From assembly GCF_030532195.1 (NCBI RefSeq), contig NZ_JAUNLP010000010.1:1-42548 (forward strand): a stretch of DNA of 42,548 bases. Direction: 5' to 3'. The notes beneath the pieces are model-generated. The model was not told the origin of the DNA, ran no database searches, and worked only from the letters and a program-made list of their open reading frames with translations. Origin of the DNA: Corynebacterium sp. (GTDB taxonomy: Bacteria > Actinomycetota > Actinomycetes > Mycobacteriales > Mycobacteriaceae). This document shows positions 8,195 to 16,856 of this stretch, piece after piece; the first letter of the stretch is position 1; each line of letters opens with the position of its first letter. The translations under genes and the position numbers were made by a program.

Positions 8195-9282
8195 ATGTCG
8201 ATAGGGGTTCGTTACCGCATACTCGCAAGCACAAGCTCCGAGCCTGGCTCTTCGGCCTTCTATTCTTTTTCGCCGTTCCCGCAACAATCCTCCTCGCAAT
8301 CTCCGTCGGCCCCGCGGGAACCGGCCTCAGCAACGGCATTGTCGCACTGCTCAATCCGCTTATTGATGCGCTTGCCGACGACATCCCTGCCCTCGGTCAC
8401 CTCCAACCGGAAATCTCCCCAGCCACTGCATCGCTGGTGTGGAGTATCCGCCTTCCCCGTGTCCTCCTTGCAGGTCTGGTCGGCGCATCGCTCGCAGTCG
8501 CGGGCGCGACTATGCAGGCAGTATTCCGCAATCCCCTGGCTGAGCCCGGCGTCACCGGCGTCTCCTCAGGGGCGGCGGTGGTGGCAGTCATTCTCATTGT
8601 GACCGGTGTAGCCGCACAGGCACCGTGGGTGCTGTCCGCAGGCGCATTCGCCGGGGCACTGCTGGCGGTCCTTTTCGTTCAGACAGTTGCCGGCATGGGC
8701 GGTGGTAGCGGTGCCACGCTACTTCTCGTTGGCATTGCGCTCAATGCATTTCTCGGCGCGGTCATTGCCGCCACCATCGCCAACGCACCTCACAGTGACG
8801 ATGCCCAACAGGCCATGTTCTGGCTCAACGGCGACCTAACCTCGGCAAATTGGCATGACATCGCGCTAGCAGTAGGCCCCATTGTCATCGGCACAACAAT
8901 CTTGATGACGCTAATCCCCGAGCTCAATCTACTCCTCCTCGGTGAGGAACAGGCCGCTGCCACCGGCATGCGCACGGTGTGGATGCGCCAGATTCTGCTC
9001 GCCCTCGCAGCACTTGTGACCGCCGCCGGTGTCGCCGTCACCGGTGTCATTTCCTTCGTCGGCCTCGTTGTCCCGCATCTAATCCGCCTGCTCATCGGGC
9101 CGGATCACCGCAGCGTGCTGCCCATTTCCATGTGCCTCGGTGCGGTATTTCTCATCCTGGCCGACCTCGTCGCCCGCAGCCTCTTTTCCCCGGTTGCCCT
9201 GCAGACAGGCACTATCACCGCTTTTCTCGGCGCACCGGCACTGCTGGTGTTGATTCTCCGACAAGGAGGTCGCCAATCGTGA
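8185..9282 (+). CDS. FecCD-family ABC transporter permease (iron-siderophore/heme/metal type)
   Basis: A 365-residue, very hydrophobic type II importer permease, the normal length for BtuC/FecCD/HmuU proteins. Marks are 'RLPRVLLAGLVGASLAVAGATMQAVFRNPLAEPGVTG' in two pieces near residues 88-125, 'FWLNGDL' and 'FVGLVVPHLIRLLIGPDHR' near 290-310. About ten membrane helices are expected. It works with the following ATPase and lipoprotein to import a metal complex across the membrane. The GTG start has no ribosome site, in keeping with a leaderless message from the promoter directly upstream. Its stop overlaps the next start by four bases (GTGA). Confidence 0.92.
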   Translation: MKINVDRGSLPHTRKHKLRAWLFGLLFFFAVPATILLAISVGPAGTGLSNGIVALLNPLIDALADDIPALGHLQPEISPATASLVWSIRLPRVLLAGLVGASLAVAGATMQAVFRNPLAEPGVTGVSSGAAVVAVILIVTGVAAQAPWVLSAGAFAGALLAVLFVQTVAGMGGGSGATLLLVGIALNAFLGAVIAATIANAPHSDDAQQAMFWLNGDLTSANWHDIALAVGPIVIGTTILMTLIPELNLLLLGEEQAAATGMRTVWMRQILLALAALVTAAGVAVTGVISFVGLVVPHLIRLLIGPDHRSVLPISMCLGAVFLILADLVARSLFSPVALQTGTITAFLGAPALLVLILRQGGRQS

Positions 9283-10124
9283 GTAAGACAGCGCAGACCA
9301 CCACGACAGACGCAGCCACCAATGCTCTGTTGAAGACTACGAACCTCAGTGTTGGTTACCGCCAGCGGACCGTCGTCAGTGGTGTGAATCTAACCATTCG
9401 CCCTGGTGAAGTCCACGGCATTATCGGCTCGAACGGCACCGGCAAGTCCTCCTTGCTCCGCGCGATGGCGGGCATCACGGCACCGCTATCGGGCCATGTG
9501 GAACTCCTTGGCACGCCGCTTGCTACGCTTCGCGCCCGAGACCGCGCGACTCGGCTGGCGTATCTACCGCAGCACACTCCGGCAGACGCCGCGATTGATG
9601 TCCGCACTGCTGTCGCGCTTGGCCGGTACGCCCATCGCAGTCGGCGCGACCGCTTTCGCAGCGCACTGACTTCGACGGACCAGGACATCATCGCCTACGC
9701 CCTCGACCGCGTCGGGGTCACCGCACTTGCGGACCGCCCCATTACTGCGCTATCCGGCGGGCAGCGACAGCTGGTCTTCATCGCAAAGCTGCTGGCGCAA
9801 CAGGCCAAGGTCATGCTTTTCGACGAACCCACCGCGGCCCTTGACCTCGGGTTTCAGCTCGAGATCCTCGAGCTCCTAGGAGAGCTTGCGAACGAAGGCC
9901 ACGGTATCGGTGTCGTCCTGCACGACCTCAACCTCGCTGCCCGCAGTTGTCATCGCCTCAGCGTCCTTCACAACGGCCAGCTGGACATTACTGGCCCCGC
10001 TGAGGAGGTGCTCACACCTGAGCGAATAGATGCCATCTACCGCATCGCCAGTGCTGTCGATACCGATCCGCATACCGGATCTGTACGTGTAACCGCGCTA
10101 GCGCGGGCTCGGCCAATGGACTAG
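9279..10124 (+). CDS. FecE-type ABC transporter ATP-binding protein
   Basis: A 281-residue ATPase for the FecCD permease. It has Walker A 'GSNGTGKSS', the signature 'LSGGQRQL', Walker B 'VMLFDEPTAALD' and the switch histidine in 'VLHDLNLAAR', all canonical. The start is the GTG at 9279 within the permease stop (four-base overlap), with AAGGAGG at 9264-9270 as ribosome site, so the two are translationally coupled. A Thr-rich polar stretch opens the protein. The family energises uptake of iron-siderophores, heme or cobalamin-like ligands. Confidence 0.92.
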   Translation: MSKTAQTTTTDAATNALLKTTNLSVGYRQRTVVSGVNLTIRPGEVHGIIGSNGTGKSSLLRAMAGITAPLSGHVELLGTPLATLRARDRATRLAYLPQHTPADAAIDVRTAVALGRYAHRSRRDRFRSALTSTDQDIIAYALDRVGVTALADRPITALSGGQRQLVFIAKLLAQQAKVMLFDEPTAALDLGFQLEILELLGELANEGHGIGVVLHDLNLAARSCHRLSVLHNGQLDITGPAEEVLTPERIDAIYRIASAVDTDPHTGSVRVTALARARPMD

Positions 10125-10181
10125 CTAGGCGCTGCACTCCGCTCAAATCAACTCGCCCCCTACTACCAGGAAAGTAGTTTT

Positions 10182-11207
10182 ATGTTTTCACCAATTTTTC
10201 GTGCACCGAACACATCTATTCGCACCAAGAAAGCCATTATGGTGCCATTGATTGCCGTGCTTCCGCTTGCCGCAGTGGTCGCCTGTTCCACGTCGGAGGA
10301 TGCGACACAAGAACCGTCGTCAAGCGAAATGGCGATGAGTGAGCAGACACAGTGGCCGCGGACAGTGACGCTTGCCAATCACGATGTTGTGGTTCCCAGC
10401 GAGCCGAAGCGGATTGTGGCGCTGTCCACGGAGGTCGCCGATCTGGCGCTGGAGCTTGTCGGTCCCGAGCACGTGGTGGCGGTGACGAAAAATGCGCTCG
10501 ATGAATCGTCAGGAAATCAAGTTGAGCTGGCACGCAAGGTGCCGAATTCGATTGCGAATTCGACGAAGCCAGATCCCGAGCAGCTTTTGTCATTTGAGCC
10601 AGACATGATTTTGATGACGAGCCGTCATGATCAAGAGCAGTCCGCCGGCAAGCTCTTGGGTGACAGTGGTGTGCCTACTGCGGCGTTTGCCTCCAGCGAT
10701 TTTGCGTCTCCTAAAGCGTTGGCGAAGTCAATAACGTCACTGGGCAAACTGCTTGGGGCCGAAGATAAAGCAGCAGAAATGGTGGCCAAGATTGAATCGG
10801 AGACGGAAAAGATTCAGTCTGGAATTGATACGACGATTAAACCGAAGACATTGGTGTTATTTGCCCGCGGTGGTCAGAAAATGATTATGGGCATGCAGTC
10901 AGCAACGACAAATTTGGTCGAATTAGCTGGCGGCGAACCGATGTCACCTAAGGGAAAGCGTCCGGGTGCAGTTCCCGCTGATCCGGAGACAATTGTAAAA
11001 CTCAACCCAGATGTCATTTTGATTCAGGATTTTCACGGTCAAGGCATGACACCATTTAAAGAATTGCTGGACAATCCCGCACTTGCCAACGTCGCTGCGG
11101 TCAAATCAGACCGCGTGCAATTGATTGATGCAAAGACAACCTCGGGAACCGCTGGAATGCGTATGCCCGAAGGATTGCGCGAGATTGCTGATGTATTGGC
11201 CAAGTAA
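10182..11207 (+). CDS. FecB/FhuD-type substrate-binding lipoprotein
   Basis: A 341-residue exported binding protein. A basic N-terminus and hydrophobic core end in the lipobox 'AVVAC' (Cys near residue 35), then a Ser/Glu linker and the periplasmic-binding fold of iron-complex carriers ('PKRIVALSTEVADLALELVG', 'LLSFEPDMILMTS', 'NLVELAGGEP', 'LNPDVILIQDF'). It would capture the ligand outside the membrane for the FecCD permease. AGGAAA precedes the ATG. The 57-base gap before it contains a short hairpin (CTACT/AGTAG) with that ribosome site in the loop. The ligand cannot be read from sequence; iron-siderophore, heme or a zinc chelate all fit. Confidence 0.9.
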   Translation: MFSPIFRAPNTSIRTKKAIMVPLIAVLPLAAVVACSTSEDATQEPSSSEMAMSEQTQWPRTVTLANHDVVVPSEPKRIVALSTEVADLALELVGPEHVVAVTKNALDESSGNQVELARKVPNSIANSTKPDPEQLLSFEPDMILMTSRHDQEQSAGKLLGDSGVPTAAFASSDFASPKALAKSITSLGKLLGAEDKAAEMVAKIESETEKIQSGIDTTIKPKTLVLFARGGQKMIMGMQSATTNLVELAGGEPMSPKGKRPGAVPADPETIVKLNPDVILIQDFHGQGMTPFKELLDNPALANVAAVKSDRVQLIDAKTTSGTAGMRMPEGLREIADVLAK

Positions 11208-11228
11208 GAATTAGGTTCTCGACATACT

Positions 11229-13031
11229 ATGTGGATTCGTGAAGCGCTGACTTCCCCGCCTCGCGGAATGCATTGGGTTTTGTTATCCAGCTGGGGACGA
11301 AGTTTGTTTCTCGCTCTCAGTGCGGTGGCACTGGGAAATGCGCTCGATGCCGCCCTTGTTTCTTATGGTTTCGCCGTCACCGGCAGCGAAAATTGGGCGG
11401 GCAGACCGGGGCTTTATGGATCCCTAGCCATTGCATGTGGGGCTGCGATACTGGCAAGTATCTGTGCTTATGTCATGGAGACTCTACCGGCGCGATGTGC
11501 TGGCCAGGAGGAAAAGCTGTGGCGCTCCCATGTAGTGGGGCGCGTGCTGCAGCCCGACTTTACGGCCCATGAACTGGGACAACACACGAAGCACGGCATA
11601 TCTCACGGCAAGCGCGTTGCATCGAGTGAAGGCATGCTCTTCGATGTCGCGACCACCAGTGTTGAACAGACCGCGAAATACCGTGCAACATTTCTCGCAC
11701 CGACACTCGCATCTTTTAGTTCGCCACTTATCGTTTTGGCAATCTGGACATTGTTCGTCGATGCAAAAACCGCACTGTGGCTGGCGCTGTTTTTCGCCTC
11801 GGTGCCACTCATCATTATCGGCTCCGGAAAGATTCTACGAAAGTCCAATGCGACTTACCGCAGAAAGCAAGCAAAGGCGACGCACGCCTACCTAGAAATG
11901 CTCGATGGCCTTGGCACATTCAAGGTACTCGGCGCAATTGACAATGTGATGGCACGATTCGCAGCTCAAACGCGGAGTGCAATGAATGAACTCACTGCAC
12001 TTCTGGCGCGAAATCAGCTGATGATTATTGTCAATGATGCAGTTTTCGGCATCGCAATGTCCACGACTGCGATAGGTCTCATTCTTCTTCGCTTGCACGG
12101 GAATGCAATCAGTGCCGGCGCGGCCCTCAGCGGCATATTTCTATCCGTATTGCTGTACGAACCAGTCAATCGCGTCGGCCGCACTTTCTACATTGGGTTA
12201 GGTGGGCGCACACATCGAAATGGAATTGTGGAACTGTGTGGAGCTCCGGCACCGTACAATTCGCAGTTCACTCGAGCTACAAAAGGCGTTTCCCTTTCTG
12301 CTTCTCAGCATTCCCCGCAGAATGCATCCGAAATTTCACTGCGAAATGTCGATGTCTCCATCGGTTCCAGGCGAATTCTCTCCGATATCAATCTGACAAT
12401 TCCGGCGGGCTGCCGAGTCGGCATCGTCGGCCCCAGCGGCTCGGGCAAGAGCACCCTGCTGCGCGTTCTAGCAGGACTGCAAGCGCACTCCGGTCAGGTG
12501 TACATCGACGGCAGCGTTCGCACGACAGCGGAACTGCTTTCCACTTCGCTCCTGATTTCTCAACAGCCCGGCATCTTCGGCACTACCGTCGCGGACAATC
12601 TTCGCATCGCACGCCCGGACGCAACCGCCGTCGACATGCGTGAGGCACTACGTGACGTGCAGCTGCTTTCCGACATCGAGCAACGCCCCGGCGGGCTCGA
12701 ATCCGCAGTCGGCGACCAAGGGCACTGGCTCTCGGGCGGGCAACGACGCCGCCTCGCCATCGCTCGCGGTCTGCTCAACCCCTGCCCCATCGTGCTTCTC
12801 GACGAGCCGACAGCGGACATTGATCGTCGGACAGAAGGTCTCATCAAGGAGTCCCTCACCCATCTTTGTGCTGGCAGGACCAGCATCACGGTGGCTCACC
12901 GACCTGAGGCGCTGTCTGACATCGACCTGGTCATTGTTATCGACAACGGCCGTGTCGTGGTCCAGGGGCGCCCGGCAGATGTTGCTGAGCACAATGCGTA
13001 TTTCGCACGCGCGATGTCAAAGGAGAACTGA
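11229..13031 (+). CDS. exporter-fold ABC half-transporter, permease fused to ATPase (CydD/IrtA/YbtP-like)
   Basis: A 600-residue protein with an N-terminal type IV ABC membrane domain (about residues 15-340, including 'LEMLDGLGTFKVLGA' as in CydD-type proteins). A C-terminal ATPase follows: Walker A 'GPSGSGKST', signature 'LSGGQRRRLAIARG', Walker B 'IVLLDEPTADID', switch His in 'ITVAHRPE'. It is followed two bases later by a second half-transporter, so the pair should form a heterodimer. Such pairs include CydDC (thiol export) and IrtAB/YbtPQ, which import siderophores despite the exporter fold. Placement behind a FecBCD importer favours a metal-ligand role. No siderophore-interacting domain is present. 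The ATG has only a weak ribosome site. Confidence 0.85.
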   Translation: MWIREALTSPPRGMHWVLLSSWGRSLFLALSAVALGNALDAALVSYGFAVTGSENWAGRPGLYGSLAIACGAAILASICAYVMETLPARCAGQEEKLWRSHVVGRVLQPDFTAHELGQHTKHGISHGKRVASSEGMLFDVATTSVEQTAKYRATFLAPTLASFSSPLIVLAIWTLFVDAKTALWLALFFASVPLIIIGSGKILRKSNATYRRKQAKATHAYLEMLDGLGTFKVLGAIDNVMARFAAQTRSAMNELTALLARNQLMIIVNDAVFGIAMSTTAIGLILLRLHGNAISAGAALSGIFLSVLLYEPVNRVGRTFYIGLGGRTHRNGIVELCGAPAPYNSQFTRATKGVSLSASQHSPQNASEISLRNVDVSIGSRRILSDINLTIPAGCRVGIVGPSGSGKSTLLRVLAGLQAHSGQVYIDGSVRTTAELLSTSLLISQQPGIFGTTVADNLRIARPDATAVDMREALRDVQLLSDIEQRPGGLESAVGDQGHWLSGGQRRRLAIARGLLNPCPIVLLDEPTADIDRRTEGLIKESLTHLCAGRTSITVAHRPEALSDIDLVIVIDNGRVVVQGRPADVAEHNAYFARAMSKEN

Positions 13032-13032
13032 C

Positions 13033-14850
13033 ATGAACAACATCATCTGGCTCCTTCGCCTCTCCGCCAAGGCGCGCGGAGCACTCTGTGCATCCATCCT
13101 TGCGCGAGTCACCGGGCATATCCTTGGAGCTCTCACACTTGCCGTCCCTACCTGGGCGATTGCCAGGCTGGCGCTTGCGGAGTGGCGGGCAACCGGTTCG
13201 TCGCAAAGCATGACGGTGCAGTGGACTCTGACGGTGATTAGCGCGGTCGCGGGGCTTGCGCTTTTCAAGGCGATTCTGCGTTATGTTGAGCAGTATCTGG
13301 GGCATTTGGCAGCGTTTCACCTGCTCGGCGAGCTGCGGCTGTGGATTGTGACACGGCTCATCCCACAGGCCCCAGCAGTGACGGACGGGCTGGGGACTGC
13401 ACGGATTCACACTATTGCCATTCGCGATGTGGACCGTGTGGAAGTCTTCTTCGCGCACACGATTGCGCCTGCGGTAACGGCTGTGCTTATTCCGCTACTG
13501 GCGGTTGTGACAGCTGTGGCCACTGCGGGCTTGCTATCGGCAGCAGTATTATCGCTGACATTTGTTGTGGGGTTCGTGATTGCACTGGCAGGCTCGTCGA
13601 AGGCGACGGCAGAAGCTGCCGCAACGATTGCCACGCGCACTGAGATAGCGCTATATATTGCCGATACTCTGCGACTTCGCGAGGAAATCCTCCTCTACGG
13701 TGCCACAGCTACGAGGCTTTCAGGGCTGCGTGAGCTCGATGGACAACTCGCCACCCAGGTGCAGGCGGGCGGTACTCGGGCAGGCCTCCGCGCTGGTGCG
13801 ACGGCGTTGCGGGTGTGGGGCGGTTCCGTTGCAGTCTTCTGCGCTGGTCTGCCAACTCTAGCTGCCGATATTCACATGCTTCCCGCGGTTCTGATCGCTA
13901 CGACGCTGGTGGCCGGCACCGCGTCATCGATGGATTCGATTGACCGACTCGCATCCTCGTTGCCTGCAGGCTTGCAAGCTGTCACGCGTATCAGGCAGCT
14001 TGCAGCGCAGCCTCCAAGCGTGACGGAACCAGAGCAGCCGGTGGCACCTCGCACCCCAGCCGCCCAGGTCAGCGGCACCGCGATTCCGGCTCTTGAGCTG
14101 CACAACGTCAGCTACCGTTACCCACATGCTGATTATCCAGCTCTATCCGATATCAATATGAGCGTCACCCCGGGAAGCTTCGTCGGCGTGGTGGGCACGA
14201 CGGGCTCCGGCAAATCCACGCTCGCTCGACTTATTCAACGTCATGTTGATCCGGATACCGGTGCGGTCATCATCGGCGGGCACGATGCGCGCGACCTCGG
14301 CTCTGACAACGTCTGTCGAATGGTTGTTCTCGCAGATCAGAACCCATTCCTTATGGAAGGAACCGTCGCCGACAACCTTCGCCTCAGTGCCCCCGACGAT
14401 TGCGAAGTTCCAGAGTCCCTCATGCACTGGGCCCTCGAACTGGCTGCCATCGATCCCGCCGACATTCCGCTCGACCGCCCCATCAGCCGGCGGGCCGGGG
14501 ATGTAAGTGGCGGCCAGCGCCAACGCCTGGCGCTCGCCCGTACATATCTACGCGCTGCGCTTGCCGACGGCTCCCCCACCACCGACCTCACCGGAAAAAT
14601 TGTCATTTTCGACGAAGCGACCAGTCACCAAGATCCGCTGACTCAGGCCCGCATTGTGGAAAATGCCCGTACGTGCGGCGCAACTTGCATTTTCATCGCG
14701 CATCGGCTCCACACACTCACCTACGCCGATGACATCCTGGTCATCGAAAACGGCCAGCTTGTCGAGCGAGGCACATACGACGGGCTCCTAGCTACCAACG
14801 GCGCTTTCGCAAGGCTCGTACGCGCAGCCGATTCGGAAACGACGGCTTAG
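13033..14850 (+). CDS. exporter-fold ABC half-transporter, partner subunit (CydC/IrtB/YbtQ-like)
   Basis: A 605-residue membrane-ATPase fusion. The start is the ATG at 13033 with AGGAGA at 13021-13026. The membrane domain covers about residues 1-330 ('HLLGELRLWIVTRLIPQAP' is the CydC-like coupling stretch). The ATPase has Walker A 'GTTGSGKSTLARL', signature 'VSGGQRQRLALART', Walker B 'IVIFDEATSHQD' and switch His in 'IFIAHRLH'. A short insertion ('ADGSPTTDL') lies between signature and Walker B. Both ATP sites look intact. It ends by sharing TTAG with the convergent methyltransferase gene. Confidence 0.85.
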   Translation: MNNIIWLLRLSAKARGALCASILARVTGHILGALTLAVPTWAIARLALAEWRATGSSQSMTVQWTLTVISAVAGLALFKAILRYVEQYLGHLAAFHLLGELRLWIVTRLIPQAPAVTDGLGTARIHTIAIRDVDRVEVFFAHTIAPAVTAVLIPLLAVVTAVATAGLLSAAVLSLTFVVGFVIALAGSSKATAEAAATIATRTEIALYIADTLRLREEILLYGATATRLSGLRELDGQLATQVQAGGTRAGLRAGATALRVWGGSVAVFCAGLPTLAADIHMLPAVLIATTLVAGTASSMDSIDRLASSLPAGLQAVTRIRQLAAQPPSVTEPEQPVAPRTPAAQVSGTAIPALELHNVSYRYPHADYPALSDINMSVTPGSFVGVVGTTGSGKSTLARLIQRHVDPDTGAVIIGGHDARDLGSDNVCRMVVLADQNPFLMEGTVADNLRLSAPDDCEVPESLMHWALELAAIDPADIPLDRPISRRAGDVSGGQRQRLALARTYLRAALADGSPTTDLTGKIVIFDEATSHQDPLTQARIVENARTCGATCIFIAHRLHTLTYADDILVIENGQLVERGTYDGLLATNGAFARLVRAADSETTA

Positions 14851-15491
14851 TTCTCCCCGCAGGTCTTCCGCAGCACCACAATAGTATCGACAACGTCCCC
14901 GCCATCAGCGTGCTTTACGACGGCACGCTGCGACACGACCGCTTCGAGACTCTGTGGCTCATTGGCAAAGAATTCGGTGACATCACCGGCAGTGTAGAGA
15001 ACCTCAGGGTCACGTGGCCCGTGTCCCTGATTGTCTGGATGATGTGAGATTGAGACGAAGTAGCCGCCAGGGGTAAGAGCTTCGGCAACCGCTCGCCACA
15101 GGTGCTCCTGGTCTTTGCGTGGCAGATGAATAAATGCGGCCACGATCAGCTCAAAGCTGCCCGGCTCTGGCTGCCACTGCGCCAGGTCCTGCTGCACTAG
15201 TTTTGCCGAAAGCCCTTCAGCGGCCAGCGCTTCGGCCGTGTGCTCCAAACCGACATGTGAGAAATCCATGCCGGTTGTGTCCCACCCATGCTGGGCCAGC
15301 CACACAGTGTGGCGGCCACGGCCGCATCCTAGATCCAGCGCCCGCGGGGTGCCGGAAAATCCCTTCCGAATAACCTCTACTTGCTGTTTGATAGTTGGAT
15401 TGGGGTGGCCGCCGAAGACGGAGGTCGAACCGGTGCTTGCCGCCTGACTATCGGCGGTGAATTTCTCATCCCAGAATTCTGCTGAAGACAT
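14847..15491 (-). CDS. class I SAM-dependent methyltransferase
   Basis: A protein of about 214 residues (first ATG of the frame at 15503, preferred start 15491, 'MSSAEFWDEKF'). It has the SAM-binding motif I 'ALDLGCGRGRHTVWLAQHG', the acidic loop 'TTGMDFSHVG', and motif post-I/IV 'ELIVAAFIHLPRKDQEHLW' as in TehB/thiopurine-type small-molecule methyltransferases. The substrate is unknown. It is last in a minus-strand run of three closely spaced genes (18-base gap or slightly more to the hydrolase), so it is probably co-transcribed with them, and it converges on the ABC transporter gene. Confidence 0.85.
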   Translation of the reverse strand: MSSAEFWDEKFTADSQAASTGSTSVFGGHPNPTIKQQVEVIRKGFSGTPRALDLGCGRGRHTVWLAQHGWDTTGMDFSHVGLEHTAEALAAEGLSAKLVQQDLAQWQPEPGSFELIVAAFIHLPRKDQEHLWRAVAEALTPGGYFVSISHHPDNQGHGPRDPEVLYTAGDVTEFFANEPQSLEAVVSQRAVVKHADGGDVVDTIVVLRKTCGEN

Positions 15492-15521
15492 GGCAACCAG
15501 CATAGACGGTGCAACCCGTAA

Positions 15522-16832
15522 CTAGTGGTCTTCAATCAGACCCCGCAGCGTAGTAAAGATAGCGGCACCGTCGTGGCGAATACCGTCATGCTGGAATTTA
15601 TTGGTTACGCGCGGCCGCAAATCTCGATATTGCTCTGCTGTGGCCAGAGAGTATTCAAACGGTACAAAAATGTCATCGAGATAAATGGCGGCTGCCGAGG
15701 TCGGAGCGTCGGAAAGCAATCGCGCCGAGTCATACGGTGAGTTTTCCCAGACGTGCTGCGCCAAATCATAGGCCTTTTCCTTTAGCGGAATCAGCGCCGG
15801 GTCTTCATCGAATTGCCAGGGGAAAATGTGCTCGCCGGTGAGATAGAACGGCTCGTTGCCTGTAGGATTGGCGTTTTCCTCGAAACCTGGAATTTCCTCG
15901 CGGATACGGTGGGCAGACCAATTAGTAACCTTTTGGCCCCCGACTCCGCCATAAATGGATTCATGAATTGCGGCATACAGTGGACCGTCGGCGAAACTGA
16001 CACGGGCGCCGACATCGGCAAGAAAGTCAGTGCGCAGCTGCTTTTCACCATTTCGAATGCGGAATGGTTCTTCCAGGAGATACGCCAAATTGTGGAAGCC
16101 ATCACTACGGCCTAATTCAATGCCGATTGTGCGGAATCGACGGGAGCTGAGACGCTCGCCAGTTGGCAGGTATTCCGCGGAGGCATCCAGGTGTGCGCAG
16201 ATTTCGCGAATACGATTCTCTGCCCACGGATATTCCCGGTAAAACCTCTGGTGACGCGTGCGCAATTTGGCAAAGGTAGTGCGATAAAGATTATCCGCAC
16301 CCTGGTCAAGAACCGGCAAACCGCCTGTTAAGTAGGTATGCTCCACCGATTCCGGATGGCGGCTGAGATACGAGGTAATGCAGAATCCACCGAAGGACTG
16401 ACCATAGAGCGACCACTTTTCAATTCCCAAGTGTTCGCGCAATGCTTCCGCATCTTCGACTATGTATTCCTGGCGCAATTGAGCGAGCCGCTCGGCAGGA
16501 ATATCTGCAATATTTGCCGCATCAATTCGGTGCGAGCGTCCTGTGCCACGCTGGTCTAGGAGAATGACACGGAATTCTTTAAGAGCTGCGCCAATTACCC
16601 CACTGGCATTGACTGGGCGAGGCGCTGGAAAACCGGGCCCACCCTGTAAATAAACAATTGCCGGTGCATTCTCATTTCCCGGCGCGTAAATCTCGCGGGC
16701 AAAGAGCTCAAATGTCTCCGCACCGGCCTTCGAACCGGTATCCGCAAAGGGATCCCACGGAACTTGGATTGTGTGTTCTTTAATAATGTGGCCGAAATGC
16801 CTGCTAGAAGTCTTCGTCGCCATTTCGCTCAC
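15522..16832 (-). CDS. alpha/beta-hydrolase, proline iminopeptidase-like (peptidase S33)
   Basis: About 436 residues. It has the oxyanion motif 'YLQGGPGFPAPRP', the 'LLDQRGTGRS' segment typical of prolyl aminopeptidases, the nucleophile elbow 'GQSFGG', a candidate acid in 'YLDDIFVPFEYS' and a C-terminal His in 'HDGIRHDGA'. This fits peptidase S33, which removes N-terminal proline or acts on small amides. The GTG at 16832 stands ten bases after GAGGAG; an ATG at 16823 and a GTG at 16850 are alternatives. There is no signal peptide, so it is cytosolic. It follows the TRIC-like gene by a few bases. Confidence 0.87.
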   Translation of the reverse strand: MSEMATKTSSRHFGHIIKEHTIQVPWDPFADTGSKAGAETFELFAREIYAPGNENAPAIVYLQGGPGFPAPRPVNASGVIGAALKEFRVILLDQRGTGRSHRIDAANIADIPAERLAQLRQEYIVEDAEALREHLGIEKWSLYGQSFGGFCITSYLSRHPESVEHTYLTGGLPVLDQGADNLYRTTFAKLRTRHQRFYREYPWAENRIREICAHLDASAEYLPTGERLSSRRFRTIGIELGRSDGFHNLAYLLEEPFRIRNGEKQLRTDFLADVGARVSFADGPLYAAIHESIYGGVGGQKVTNWSAHRIREEIPGFEENANPTGNEPFYLTGEHIFPWQFDEDPALIPLKEKAYDLAQHVWENSPYDSARLLSDAPTSAAAIYLDDIFVPFEYSLATAEQYRDLRPRVTNKFQHDGIRHDGAAIFTTLRGLIEDH

Positions 16833-16856
16833 GCCTCTGTTTCTCCTCACACTCGT

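Noticed and set aside
8979..9278. In-frame extension of the FecE-type ATPase gene back into the permease gene
   Set aside because: The extension is Arg/Pro/His-rich and overlaps the permease by 300 bases; the GTG at 9279 gives a normal ATPase with a four-base overlap.
11212..11231. TTAGGTT half-site resembling a DtxR box before the first exporter-fold ABC gene
   Set aside because: Only one half of the palindrome fits the DtxR consensus; the other half has several mismatches.
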